From the NCBI GenBank assembly GCA_036495685.1, contig DASXMJ010000095.1:1-35404 (forward strand): 35,404 nt of DNA, read 5' to 3'. Position 1 is the first letter of the stretch; each line of letters starts with the position of its first letter. Shown here one piece after another: positions 24,859 to 33,212 of this stretch. The stretch is from Candidatus Binataceae bacterium. Its GTDB lineage: Bacteria > Desulfobacterota > Binatia > Binatales > Binataceae. The translations under genes were made by a program, and so were the position numbers. A model generated the notes under the pieces. The model did not search any database, had not been told where the DNA came from, and saw only the letters and a program-made list of their open reading frames with translations.

Positions 24859-25626
24859 ATGTCGCGACGACGTCCCCCCGACCGCCTCCCGCAGATAATC
24901 GATGCCGCCATCGAGGTTTTCATCCGCAAAGGCTACCGGCGCACTCAGATGTCCGACGTGGCGCGTGCCGCAGGCGTTTCCCAGGGCTCGCTGTACAACT
25001 ACGTCGAGAGCAAGGACGCGCTCTTCTACCTGATTATCGACCGAGGCCTTAGCGATGCTCCCCTGCCCGCGGCTCTCAAGCTTCCGATTAAAACCCCGTC
25101 GTTGACCGACACGCTGGTCCGGCTGCGTGTTCGCATCAATTCGCAGCTTGCGTTGCCCGAGCTCGAAAGCGCGCTCACGCGATCCTCGGTCGCGGACCCG
25201 CGGGCCGAACTGGAAACGATCGTCCGCCAATATTACGCCGGGGTGGAACGTGTGGGTCGCGGGCTCGACCTGGTAGAACGGTCGGCGGTCGACCTGCCGG
25301 AGCTCGCCCAGCTTTTTTACATCGAACGCCGGCGCTCGCTAGTCGCACAGCTCGGAAGATATCTGGAAAGCAGAATCAGGATGGGAGCGGTTCGCCCCCT
25401 CCCCGATGTGCCGACCGCCGCGCGTCTCATCCTGGAGACGGTGGTCTGGTTTGCACGCCATCGGCACAACTCGCCGGACTCCGCGATGATCAGCGACGCA
25501 GCCGCGCTCGAAACCACTGTCGATTTTCTGGTGAGCGGCCTGCTGGCCCCTCCTGCCCGAGCCACCTCCACCAAACTGAAGGGAAACCCCCAAAGGAGCC
25601 AGCTGCACGCAGGCCCGAAGCTGTAG
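24859..25626 (+). CDS. TetR/AcrR family transcriptional regulator
   Basis: A 255-residue regulator. The N-terminal HTH at about 10-58 reads PQIIDAAIEVFIRKGYRRTQMSDVARAAGVSQGSLYNYVESKDALFYLI, the classic TetR signature. The C-terminal helical domain (about 70-220) differs from well-known members, so the ligand cannot be named. It probably represses itself through the palindrome at 24820-24846. It lies 78 bp ahead of the PQQ dehydrogenase gene in the same orientation, so it may control that gene as well. The Pro/Lys-rich C-terminal tail is unremarkable. The start is set by the fit to the family and by the promoter; transcription probably begins at or next to the ATG. Confidence 0.9.
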   Translation: MSRRRPPDRLPQIIDAAIEVFIRKGYRRTQMSDVARAAGVSQGSLYNYVESKDALFYLIIDRGLSDAPLPAALKLPIKTPSLTDTLVRLRVRINSQLALPELESALTRSSVADPRAELETIVRQYYAGVERVGRGLDLVERSAVDLPELAQLFYIERRRSLVAQLGRYLESRIRMGAVRPLPDVPTAARLILETVVWFARHRHNSPDSAMISDAAALETTVDFLVSGLLAPPARATSTKLKGNPQRSQLHAGPKL

Positions 25627-25704
25627 TGAAACCCATGCGATTCTCACGCGAACTCCCTTCCCCGCAGAGGCAGCGCCTTTGCTCCGCGAACTCCGGAGGC
25701 TCGG

Positions 25705-27711
25705 ATGACAAGTTTGCGATCGTATCTACTCATGATCATGATTGCCCCGCTGCTGGCTGCACCGGTCTGGGGAGCGGACCAGAGCAAGTCGGTCGAATGG
25801 CCCTACTACGGCAACGATCCGGGCGGACAGCGTTTTTCGCCCCTCGACCAGGTCAATCGAGGTAACGTTTCCCAGCTCAAGGTCGCCTGGGTCTACCACA
25901 CTGGCGACATCTCAAATGGCAACCCCGGTCCCAGCAAGAGCGGCTTTGAGAACACTCCCATCGTGATCGACGGGACGATGTACATCTCGACCCCGTTCTG
26001 TCGCGTGATCGCCCTGAATCCCGAAACCGGTACCGAGAAATGGAGTTACGATCCGCAGATCAGGAAGGACCAGCCCTACTCGGAAGGACTGATAAATCGC
26101 GGCGTATCCTCGTGGCTCGATCCTGAGCGCAAACCGGGAGAGGCATGCCGGCGCCGAATCTTTATCGCTACCATCGATGCACGGTTAATCGCACTCGACG
26201 CCGCCTCGGGAAAACCCTGTTCCGACTTCGGCGGCGCGGGAACCGTGAATCTCAAGAGCGGCGTGAAGAATATCGACCGCATCGGTTACTACGGCGAATA
26301 CGAGGAGACCTCGCCACCCGCGATCATCGACGACCTGGTCATCGTAGGTTCCGCGATCGGTGACAATCGAGCCGTGGATGAGCCGCTCGGGACGGTGCGA
26401 GCCTTCGACGCGCGCACCGGATCATTGCGGTGGTCATGGAATCCGATCCCACAAGGAGCCGATGACCCGGCGTGGAAGGACTGGAAACCAGAGGACGCAC
26501 TTCGGACCGGCGCAGGCAACACCTGGGCACCGATCTCGGTCGATCCGCAAAATGAGCTGGTGTTTCTGCCGGTTGCGAGCGCAAGCCCCGACTATTTCGG
26601 CGGCGCGCGGCGTGGTTCCGACGTCTATTCAGATTCGCTAGTTGCATTGCACGCACAGACCGGCCGCTTGGCCTGGTACTTCCAGACCACCCACCACGAT
26701 TTATGGGACTACGACAATCCGTCGCAGCCGTTGCTCGCTACCATACGGCAGGGCGGCGCCGAAATCCGCGCGGTGGTGCAGGGCACCAAGCGCGGCCAAC
26801 TGTTTGTCTTTAACCGGCTCACCGGAGCGCCGGTGTTTCCCATCATCGAAAAACCGGTGGCGCAATCCGATGCTCGCGGCGAGGAGACCTCACCCACCCA
26901 ACCTTTCCCGACTTTGCCGCCACCCCTGGTGCCGCAGACTCTGACGGCCGACCAGGCATGGGGCGTGGCCTACTTCGATCGCCGCCAGTGCCGCAAGCGA
27001 ATGGAAGCATTGCGCTCCGAGGGAATCTTCACGCCCCCTTCAGTTGGTGGTTCGCTAATCATTCCGGGCAATACCGGGGGAATGAACTGGAGCGGCGCCG
27101 CGTTCGACCCCCAGCGTCAGATACTAGTCACCAACCTGAATAACCTGGTCGCGGACGTTCACCTGATTCCGCGTCGCGAATTCACCGAGCGGCAAAGCAA
27201 CTCGCGCGGGTTCGATCTCGAATTTGCCCCACAGTTGGGCGCTTCCTATGGGATGAGCCGCACCTTTCTGCGTTCATCGCTTCTCGGGCTTCCGTGCAAT
27301 CCGCCGCCCTGGGGCATGCTGGCAGCGGTTGATCTGTCGACGGGTCAGATCCGATGGTCGGTCCCGCTGGGCGACGTGGTGCGCTCGGTTAGTCCTATTC
27401 CACTCCCCGATTTTCACTGGGGCGGGCCGAGCCTGGGCGGTGAAATCGTCACCGCCGGCGGGCTGGTCTTTATTGCGGGGGTCCTCGGCGACCCGCATTT
27501 CCGCGCATTTGACATCGAAACCGGTCAGTTGCGGTGGACCGGGGACCTGCCAGCGGGAGGCAACGCCACTCCCATGACCTACAGCATCAACGGCCGGCAG
27601 TACGTCGTGATCGCGGCGGGCGGTCACGCGAAATTCAACTCGCCACGCAGCGATAGCCTGGTCGCCTTCGCGCTCCCACAAGCAAGCGACACAGCCAGCG
27701 CCGGCAATTGA
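25705..27711 (+). CDS. Periplasmic PQQ-dependent dehydrogenase (glucose-dehydrogenase-like)
   Basis: A 668-residue quinoprotein. A Sec signal peptide (about 1-23, ending PVWG) precedes an eight-bladed beta-propeller. Family landmarks are WPYYGNDPGGQRFSPLDQV, LGTVRAFDARTGSLRWSW, the motif HHDLWDYD at about 330-337 (which carries the catalytic Asp in membrane glucose dehydrogenases), GNTGGMNWSGAAFDP, and a C-terminal tail GGHAKFNSPRSDSLVAFALP. It is like the catalytic half of Gcd but without its N-terminal membrane helices, so it is likely soluble in the periplasm. The substrate (sugar or alcohol) is uncertain. GGAGG (25695-25699) sits well before ATG 25705. No PQQ synthesis genes are in the window. 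Confidence 0.92.
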   Translation: MTSLRSYLLMIMIAPLLAAPVWGADQSKSVEWPYYGNDPGGQRFSPLDQVNRGNVSQLKVAWVYHTGDISNGNPGPSKSGFENTPIVIDGTMYISTPFCRVIALNPETGTEKWSYDPQIRKDQPYSEGLINRGVSSWLDPERKPGEACRRRIFIATIDARLIALDAASGKPCSDFGGAGTVNLKSGVKNIDRIGYYGEYEETSPPAIIDDLVIVGSAIGDNRAVDEPLGTVRAFDARTGSLRWSWNPIPQGADDPAWKDWKPEDALRTGAGNTWAPISVDPQNELVFLPVASASPDYFGGARRGSDVYSDSLVALHAQTGRLAWYFQTTHHDLWDYDNPSQPLLATIRQGGAEIRAVVQGTKRGQLFVFNRLTGAPVFPIIEKPVAQSDARGEETSPTQPFPTLPPPLVPQTLTADQAWGVAYFDRRQCRKRMEALRSEGIFTPPSVGGSLIIPGNTGGMNWSGAAFDPQRQILVTNLNNLVADVHLIPRREFTERQSNSRGFDLEFAPQLGASYGMSRTFLRSSLLGLPCNPPPWGMLAAVDLSTGQIRWSVPLGDVVRSVSPIPLPDFHWGGPSLGGEIVTAGGLVFIAGVLGDPHFRAFDIETGQLRWTGDLPAGGNATPMTYSINGRQYVVIAAGGHAKFNSPRSDSLVAFALPQASDTASAGN

Positions 27712-27724
27712 GCGCACTCCGTTC

Positions 27725-27752
27725 AGGTCGCCGCGCGTTCGCGCTGCGACCT
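27725..27752. repeat. Strong hairpin between convergent genes
   Basis: AGGTCGC (27725-27731) pairs with GCGACCT (27746-27752). Inside, after a single C/T mismatch, GCGC (27733-27736) pairs with GCGC (27741-27744) around loop GTTC. This makes a nearly perfect 28-nt hairpin between the stops of the PQQ dehydrogenase and the VOC gene. There is no U-tract, so it may block transcription or exonucleases in both directions without being a classical terminator. The remaining noncoding sequence to 27847 shows nothing more. Confidence 0.6.
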
Positions 27753-27847
27753 CCGTGCGGTGAAGCGCAGCCCTGTCACCGTCAGCCAGTTCCACCGCGA
27801 TGAATTCCGCGATTTTCCAGTCCCCGAGAAATCGCGTCCGCCCCGAA

Positions 27848-28273
27848 TTAGCTCGCACCCTTGAATGTTGCCATCCACCACTTGTTACCGTACGGATCAC
27901 CGATCCCAGCAACTCTGTCGCCCCACGGCATGTCGGCCGGCGCACCCAGCGAGCGAGCGCCGAGACCGAGCGCGCGTTTATATGACGCATCGACGTCCGG
28001 CATGTATAGGTATAGGGTCGCCGGCGGAGGCGCGCTGGTGGGAGTTTTGTTCCATTCAGCGAGCGGACCGAACTCACGTGGAATCGATTTTGCGATGCCG
28101 AGCATCACGATCGAATCACCGATCTTGATCTCGGCGTGATAGCCATCTTCGTTTCCCGTCCCGGGAAACCGCACTTCGGCATTGAACGCCTGCTTAAGGA
28201 ATTCGATCAAATCGAGGCGTCCGTAGATGTACGGCGTGACCGTGTGAAAATCTTTTTGCTGGTAGTCAGCCAT
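27848..28273 (-). CDS. VOC-family (glyoxalase/PhnB-like) protein
   Basis: A 141-residue single-subunit protein of the vicinal oxygen chelate superfamily, with the PhnB-like layout. It starts VTPYIYGRLDLIEFLKQAFNAEV, then GYHAEIKIGDSIVMLG, and later ATLYLYMPDVDASYKRALGLGARSLGAPADMPWGDRVAGIGDPYGNKWW, with the usual C-terminal strand pair. Metal ligands and substrate cannot be assigned with confidence. GGGAG lies about 8 nt before ATG 28273. The frame is open far upstream into the opposite-strand SDR gene, but that portion is a shadow. It is convergent with the PQQ gene and divergent from the SDR gene. Confidence 0.88.
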   Translation of the reverse strand: MADYQQKDFHTVTPYIYGRLDLIEFLKQAFNAEVRFPGTGNEDGYHAEIKIGDSIVMLGIAKSIPREFGPLAEWNKTPTSAPPPATLYLYMPDVDASYKRALGLGARSLGAPADMPWGDRVAGIGDPYGNKWWMATFKGAS

Positions 28274-28348
28274 AGGAATTCTCCCTGACCAATCTGGCTT
28301 TTGGCGCCCTTCCCACGTTAAATTGGGGCGACTCTTTGGATTAAAACG

Positions 28349-29296
28349 ATGGCGTTTGAGCCGGTCGGTTTCAAGGGCAAAAAGATTCTCATCACCGGCG
28401 CCACCGGCCTGGTGGCGAGGCCCCTGGTGCGTGCGTACGCCCGGGAGGGGACAGTCTATGCGATGGCGCGATACGGGAGAGCGGAAGACCGACGCGCCAT
28501 GGAAGCGCTGGGCGCAATACCAATCGCCGTCGATCTGGCCCAGCAGGAAAGTCTCGCGGCAGTTCCCGAAGATATCGACTACGTGATCAATTGCGCGGTT
28601 GCGCGCAGTGGCAATTTCGATGTGGACTTCCGTGCCAATGCCGACGGGGTTGGCTTCCTGATGGCTCGGTGTCGCAAGGCGATGGCGTTCCTGCACGTCT
28701 CCAGCACCGCGGTCTACGAATATCGCGGCCACGCGCCGCGCAAGGAATCCGACCCGCTCGGCGATAACCATCGCGCGATGTTTGCGACCTACTCCATCTC
28801 CAAGATCGCCGGCGAAAGGGTGTGCATGTTCGCTGCGCGCCAGTTCGGCATTCCGACTACCATCGCCCGGCTTTGCGTTCCTTATGGTGAGCAGGGCGGC
28901 TGGCCGTACTTTCATCTGATGATGATGCGCAACGGCGCGGCCATCGAGGTGCACCCCGAGCGTCCCAACTATTACAACCTGCTGCACGTCGAGGATTGCA
29001 TCGAAAAGATCCCGCGCCTCTTGGCGGCCGCTACGCGGGAGGTCACCTTGACCAATTTCGCAGGCTCGCCGCGCGTGAGCATCGAGGAATGGTGCGACTA
29101 TCTGGGTGAGCTGACCGGGCTCAAGCCGCGCTACGTCGACAATCCCAGCGCCTTCGGGAGCTTGTGCACCGACCTGACACGGATGCGCGAACTGGTGGGC
29201 GACACTAGGGTTGATTGGCACGCTGGCATCCGCGGCATGATTGCGGCGCTTGCACCAGAACTGTTGGAGCGCGGGTCCAATCGTTCGCCCGCTTAG
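28349..29296 (+). CDS. Extended SDR (NAD-dependent epimerase/dehydratase family)
   Basis: A 315-residue NAD(P)-dependent oxidoreductase with a Rossmann fold. The cofactor motif ITGATGLVARPL is at about 15-26 (a GxxGxxx variant), followed by AVARSGNFDVDFRANADG and the active site SST at 118-120 plus Y148-SIS-K152 (YxxxK). The substrate domain includes VEDCIEKIPRLLAAATREVTLTNFAG, typical of epimerase-like proteins that modify nucleotide sugars, sterols or isoprenoids. Substrate unknown. It lies between a VOC gene and the fused electron-transfer flavoprotein, which points in the ETF's opposite orientation, so the three are not an operon. Confidence 0.9.
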   Translation: MAFEPVGFKGKKILITGATGLVARPLVRAYAREGTVYAMARYGRAEDRRAMEALGAIPIAVDLAQQESLAAVPEDIDYVINCAVARSGNFDVDFRANADGVGFLMARCRKAMAFLHVSSTAVYEYRGHAPRKESDPLGDNHRAMFATYSISKIAGERVCMFAARQFGIPTTIARLCVPYGEQGGWPYFHLMMMRNGAAIEVHPERPNYYNLLHVEDCIEKIPRLLAAATREVTLTNFAGSPRVSIEEWCDYLGELTGLKPRYVDNPSAFGSLCTDLTRMRELVGDTRVDWHAGIRGMIAALAPELLERGSNRSPA

Positions 29297-29349
29297 GCGC
29301 CGGTCCAGCACCCGACAGGCGCAGATTGGTTTGCTAGGGGCCGGAACCG

Positions 29350-31173
29350 TCAGGTTAGGCGACCGCGGAACACCTCCTGCATGGCGGGCAGGATAACCGC
29401 CCAATCGGCCACAATCCCGAAGTTCGCGCGCTCGAAGATCGCGGCTTCCGGATCGTTGTTGATTGCGACTACGGTTTCGACGCGTTTGATTCCCACCGTG
29501 TGGTTCGGGACCCCGCGAATTCCAATCGCCAGATACAGGCGCGGATCGATAGCTTTGCCGGTGAGTCCCACCTGGAGCTGGCGCGGCACCCATCCAGCGT
29601 CCGTCACGCGCCGTGTCGCGCACAGCGCCGCGCGCATCACCCGAGCGAAGTCGGTCGCCCGTGCGACCCCTTCCGGCCCCCCCACCCCGGTTCCCACTCC
29701 TACCACCACTTCCGCACCCTCAAGTGGCTCGATCGATTCGTCAAGTAGCGAGTGCTGCGCGACCACCTCGCTGAGCGGCGCTGACAATTGCGGGACGATG
29801 GTTTCGACCGCGGCGATGCGCTCCGCACGTGGCTCAGCCAGCTCCAGCATCCCCTGGCGCACCGTCGCCATTTGCGGGTAGGTCTTGGAAAGAATGGGCG
29901 CGACAATATTTCCGCCGAAGGCTGGTTTGAGCGCGACCATCCGGTCCTGTTCATCTACCTCGAGCCCGATCGCGTCACCGGTGAGTCCCAGCCCCAGCCG
30001 CGCGGCAAGCCGCGGCCCCCAATCCCGTCCGCGTTCGCTGGCGGGGAGTAGGAGACCCCATGGCATCCTCTCGCGCACCAGCTGCGCAACTGCCGCGGCC
30101 GCGCTGGCCGGCGAATAGGACTCAAGCTCTTGATGGTCGAGCACCATGACGCGGTCCGCTCCATAGCTCGCGACCAATCCCGCGTGCTGCGCGAACGACT
30201 TGGGAAAACCGACCGCGACCACGGCCCCACCGAGACTCGCCGCGAGCTGGTCGGCGCGAGAAAGAAGCTCGAGCGAGCCGCGCGTGACATGCCCGCGCAG
30301 GTCCATCTCACATGCAACCCAGACGTCACGCGTGCGTGTCCCGTTGCGGATGCCGGGGGCAACAAGGCGGCGCTCCTTCTTGCGCGGCGTAAGCGCGCCC
30401 ACTTTATCGAGATTTTCGACCAACGCAGCAGCAGCGCGTTCCGGATCGGCCGCGTCGATGAACTTGCATTCGGTCTTCGGGGTGCGCTGCACGAGCACTT
30501 CCTGCACCCAGGTCGGCGACCCCGCAAAGCCAAACGCGTCGCCCGCGCTGCTCAGCTCGCCCGCGCGGACGACCTGAATGGGTTTCGATTTGGCGGCTTC
30601 CTGCGCGCCCGGCTTCATCTTTATGGGTTGCGCCACCCGTTCCGCGCAGGTCAGCACCACCGGCATCAGCGCCTTGATCTCTTCGTAGCCCTCATCGCTT
30701 TCGCGCTCGGCGCGAATGATGCGGCCGTCGATCTCGAGTTTGCGCACCCCGGTAATTTGCGCAGCCGCGATCAGCTCCGCGATTTCGGGACCCACCTGCC
30801 CGGTTTCCGCATCGAGCGAATATTTGCCCAGCAGAACCAGGTCGAAGCTCCCACGCGCGAGCCAGGTGGCAAGCGCGCGCGCGGTCGCGAGCGTGTCCGA
30901 TCCGGCAAAGGCCCGATCTTCCAGGTGCACCGCATGGTCCATCCCCATCGCGAGCGCATCGACCAGCGCTTGCCGCGCCTGCGGCGGACCCATCGTCACC
31001 ACGGTGCACTCGGCGCCGTGCTTGTTCTTCAACTCGACTGCCAGCGAAATCGCGCGAAGGTCGAACGCGCTGATCACAGCGGGCCCATCGCGCTTGATGG
31101 TCTTGGTTTCGGCATCGAAGTTCGCGTCTTCGATGAGGGGAATCTGCTTAATGCACACTGCGATTTTGAGCAC
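29350..31173 (-). CDS. Fused electron transfer flavoprotein EtfB-EtfA
   Basis: A single 607-residue chain. Residues about 1-260 are the beta subunit (KIAVCIKQIPLIEDANFD, the MGPPQARQALVDALAMGMDHAVHL region and GKYSLDAETGQVGPEIAELI). Residues about 283-607 are the alpha subunit, with the FAD-binding end DAGWVPRQLQVGLTGKAIDPRLYLAIGIRGVPNHTVGIK and VVAINNDPEAAIFERANFGIVAD. ETF takes electrons from acyl-CoA dehydrogenases or similar enzymes to the quinone pool. Usually two genes, here one frame with no stop and a roughly 20-residue linker. The start is GTG 31173: AGGAG (31180-31184) is 6 nt before it, whereas ATG 31179 directly abuts the AGGAG. No dehydrogenase or ETF:quinone oxidoreductase is adjacent. 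It is divergent from the btuF-like gene. Confidence 0.9.
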   Translation of the reverse strand: MLKIAVCIKQIPLIEDANFDAETKTIKRDGPAVISAFDLRAISLAVELKNKHGAECTVVTMGPPQARQALVDALAMGMDHAVHLEDRAFAGSDTLATARALATWLARGSFDLVLLGKYSLDAETGQVGPEIAELIAAAQITGVRKLEIDGRIIRAERESDEGYEEIKALMPVVLTCAERVAQPIKMKPGAQEAAKSKPIQVVRAGELSSAGDAFGFAGSPTWVQEVLVQRTPKTECKFIDAADPERAAAALVENLDKVGALTPRKKERRLVAPGIRNGTRTRDVWVACEMDLRGHVTRGSLELLSRADQLAASLGGAVVAVGFPKSFAQHAGLVASYGADRVMVLDHQELESYSPASAAAAVAQLVRERMPWGLLLPASERGRDWGPRLAARLGLGLTGDAIGLEVDEQDRMVALKPAFGGNIVAPILSKTYPQMATVRQGMLELAEPRAERIAAVETIVPQLSAPLSEVVAQHSLLDESIEPLEGAEVVVGVGTGVGGPEGVARATDFARVMRAALCATRRVTDAGWVPRQLQVGLTGKAIDPRLYLAIGIRGVPNHTVGIKRVETVVAINNDPEAAIFERANFGIVADWAVILPAMQEVFRGRLT

Positions 31174-31260
31174 GAGCATCTCCTGTTTGCCCGAGGCTAA
31201 TCGACTGCGACGCGCCGATGCAACAAACCCCACTTACGAGCACGCGCTCGATCGGTTAAC

Positions 31261-32160
31261 GTGCGCGAAGTGCGGGTGCACCAAAAATCATGGGTGGGCG
31301 CGGCGGTCGCGCTGCTAAGTGTCGCGGGCATCTTCGGCTGCGCGCACGGCGCGGTGGCGGCAAGTCGGCAGCGCATCGTGTCGCTCACTCCTTCGGTGAC
31401 CGAAATACTGTTCGCGCTGGGCGCGGGTGATGAAGTGGTCGGAGTATCGCAATATTCCGACTTCCCACCCGAGGCCACGCGCCTGCCCCGGGTCGGTTCA
31501 TTTCTGACCCCAAATCTTGAGGCGATCATCGCCTTGCATCCGACCCTCGTGATCGGGATTGGTTTGTCGTCCGAAACGCGACAGATTCGTGCGCTCAGAG
31601 AAATGGGTTGCTCTATTCTGACCATCCGCGATGATTCGGTCGCGGAGATCAAGGAGAGTATCCGCGAGGTCGGGCGCAAGACCGACCGCGCGGATGGTGC
31701 CCGGAGGTTGCTGGAAAAACTGAATGTACAAATCTCCGAGGTTCGCAGCAGAGTATCCAAACTGCCACGGGTTAGCGTGTTGATGCTGGTGGGGCACGAA
31801 CCCTTGATTGCGGTCGGACCCGGAACCTTCCTCGATGACCTGCTCAGGCTCTGCAATGCCGATAACATTGCGGATTCGTTGGGGCAGCAGTGGCCCAAAC
31901 TCAGTATCGAGTACATCATCGCGATGAAACCGCAGGTCATACTCGACGGGCAGATGGGCTCCGACCCCGCCGCTCCCGCGCGGTTCTGGCAGAAGTATCC
32001 CACCATTCCCGCAGTGCAAAACCGCCGTGTCTACGGCTACTCCAGCGATCGGGTTCTGCATGCCGGCCCGCGGATTGGAACTTCCCTGGAAATGCTCGCC
32101 GCATTGATTCACCCGGAAACGTTCCCCGCATCGACGACGGCGCGAGGCGAAACCCGGTGA
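31261..32160 (+). CDS. btuF: Cobalamin/iron-type ABC transporter substrate-binding protein
   Basis: A 299-residue periplasmic binding protein (GTG start). The signal segment ends GIFGC, which could be a lipobox, or AAS after AVA. The mature part opens RIVSLTPSVTEILFALGAGDEVVGVSQYSDFPPEA with the hallmark of BtuF-like proteins, then LPRVGSFLTPNLEAIIALHPTLVIG and TIPAVQNRRVYGYSSDR. BtuF itself binds vitamin B12; siderophore and haem binding proteins share the fold, so the substrate is likely but not proved to be cobalamin. It is the first gene of a three-gene importer unit, and its stop overlaps the next start as GTGA. No cobalamin riboswitch is visible in the short upstream region. Confidence 0.85.
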   Translation: MREVRVHQKSWVGAAVALLSVAGIFGCAHGAVAASRQRIVSLTPSVTEILFALGAGDEVVGVSQYSDFPPEATRLPRVGSFLTPNLEAIIALHPTLVIGIGLSSETRQIRALREMGCSILTIRDDSVAEIKESIREVGRKTDRADGARRLLEKLNVQISEVRSRVSKLPRVSVLMLVGHEPLIAVGPGTFLDDLLRLCNADNIADSLGQQWPKLSIEYIIAMKPQVILDGQMGSDPAAPARFWQKYPTIPAVQNRRVYGYSSDRVLHAGPRIGTSLEMLAALIHPETFPASTTARGETR

Positions 32161-33212
32161 CGACGCCGTCCGCGAATGCCGTGCGTCACAACCCCATCGC
32201 GGGTGCGTACCTCACCACCTCAAGGATGGTCTCGGTGCTCATGCTGCTCACGCTCCTGCTGCTTGCGACCATGCTGGTCGCGGCCAAGTTCGGGAGCGTG
32301 CATATAAGTCTGGTGAGCGCTTTCGCCGACGCGTCGAGCTCCGATCATGCGATTTTTTTCGCCGCCCGCCTGCCGCGACTAATAATGGCGGTCATCGTGG
32401 GCGCGGTGCTCGCGGCGGTGGGCGCCGCTCTGCAGGCGCTGGTGCGCAATCCCTTGGCTGAGGGTGGAATACTTGGCATCTCGGGCGGGGGCGCGCTTGG
32501 TGCGATTGTCGCGTTGGTGTTTCTGAGCGGGATCGGCGCATCCGAAACCACGGTAGTGCCGCTGGTTGCGTTCGGTGCCGCGCTGCTTTCGACCGTGGCC
32601 GTCTATCGGCTGGCGGAAGTGGAAGGGCAGCTCGAGCCATTTACGCTCCTGCTGGTCGGCGTGATTTTCAACGCGTTCTGGGGCGCCGCCATCATGGTAG
32701 TCAACAGTGTGGTCAATTTTTACTATGCGCACACGATCCTGTTCTGGTTGATGGGCAGCCTGGAGGCGCCGACCTGGCACGAAGTTGTGCTGGTTGCGGT
32801 GCTGGGCTTCGGCGGCTTTGTCGCGCTCATGTTCTATGCACGCGACATGAACCTGCTGAGCCTCGGCGACGAAGCCGCGGCCGAGCTGGGGGTGGACGTG
32901 GACTTCCTGCGCCGGCTTATCTTCGTGGCCACCTCGGTGATGGTCGGCGCGGTGGTTTCGGTAAGCGGCATCATCGCTTTCGTCGGACTGATCGTCCCGC
33001 ATATGCTGCGGATTACATTTGGCTCCGATCACCGATTGCTGATCCCTGCTTCGCTGATCGGCGGTGCGGCCTTCATGGTAATCGCGGACCTGATTGCACG
33101 CGTTGCAATCGCGCCCGCGGAAATTCCAGTCGGAGCGATCACCGCGCTGTTCGGGGGTCCGTTCTTCGTTTACATGCTGCGGCGCGAAGGCGGAAAGCCG
33201 CTGGGACTGTGA
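32157..33212 (+). CDS. btuC: FecCD-family ABC importer permease
   Basis: A 351-residue permease with about ten membrane helices. RLPRLIMAVIVGAVLAAVGAALQALVRNPLAEGGILGISGGGALGA is the FecCD/BtuC hallmark, and GLIVPHMLRITFGSDHRLLIPASLIGGA the second. I set the start at GTG 32157, which overlaps the btuF stop by 4 nt (GTGA). The frame is open upstream to 31890, but that stretch overlaps btuF and is not membrane protein. It forms the transmembrane channel of the importer with the ATPase encoded next. Confidence 0.93.
   Translation: MTTPSANAVRHNPIAGAYLTTSRMVSVLMLLTLLLLATMLVAAKFGSVHISLVSAFADASSSDHAIFFAARLPRLIMAVIVGAVLAAVGAALQALVRNPLAEGGILGISGGGALGAIVALVFLSGIGASETTVVPLVAFGAALLSTVAVYRLAEVEGQLEPFTLLLVGVIFNAFWGAAIMVVNSVVNFYYAHTILFWLMGSLEAPTWHEVVLVAVLGFGGFVALMFYARDMNLLSLGDEAAAELGVDVDFLRRLIFVATSVMVGAVVSVSGIIAFVGLIVPHMLRITFGSDHRLLIPASLIGGAAFMVIADLIARVAIAPAEIPVGAITALFGGPFFVYMLRREGGKPLGL

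Noticed and set aside
27848..29623. Long 591-codon minus-strand frame over the VOC and SDR genes
   Set aside because: Only the last 141 codons (VOC) are protein-like; the rest is antisense to the SDR gene, which has intact motifs and a proper start.
31185..31260. Cobalamin riboswitch before btuF
   Set aside because: The gap to the divergent ETF gene is too short and no B12-box-like core was seen.
31890..32156. Upstream extension of the permease frame
   Set aside because: It overlaps btuF and does not look like membrane protein; GTG 32157 with the GTGA overlap is the better start.
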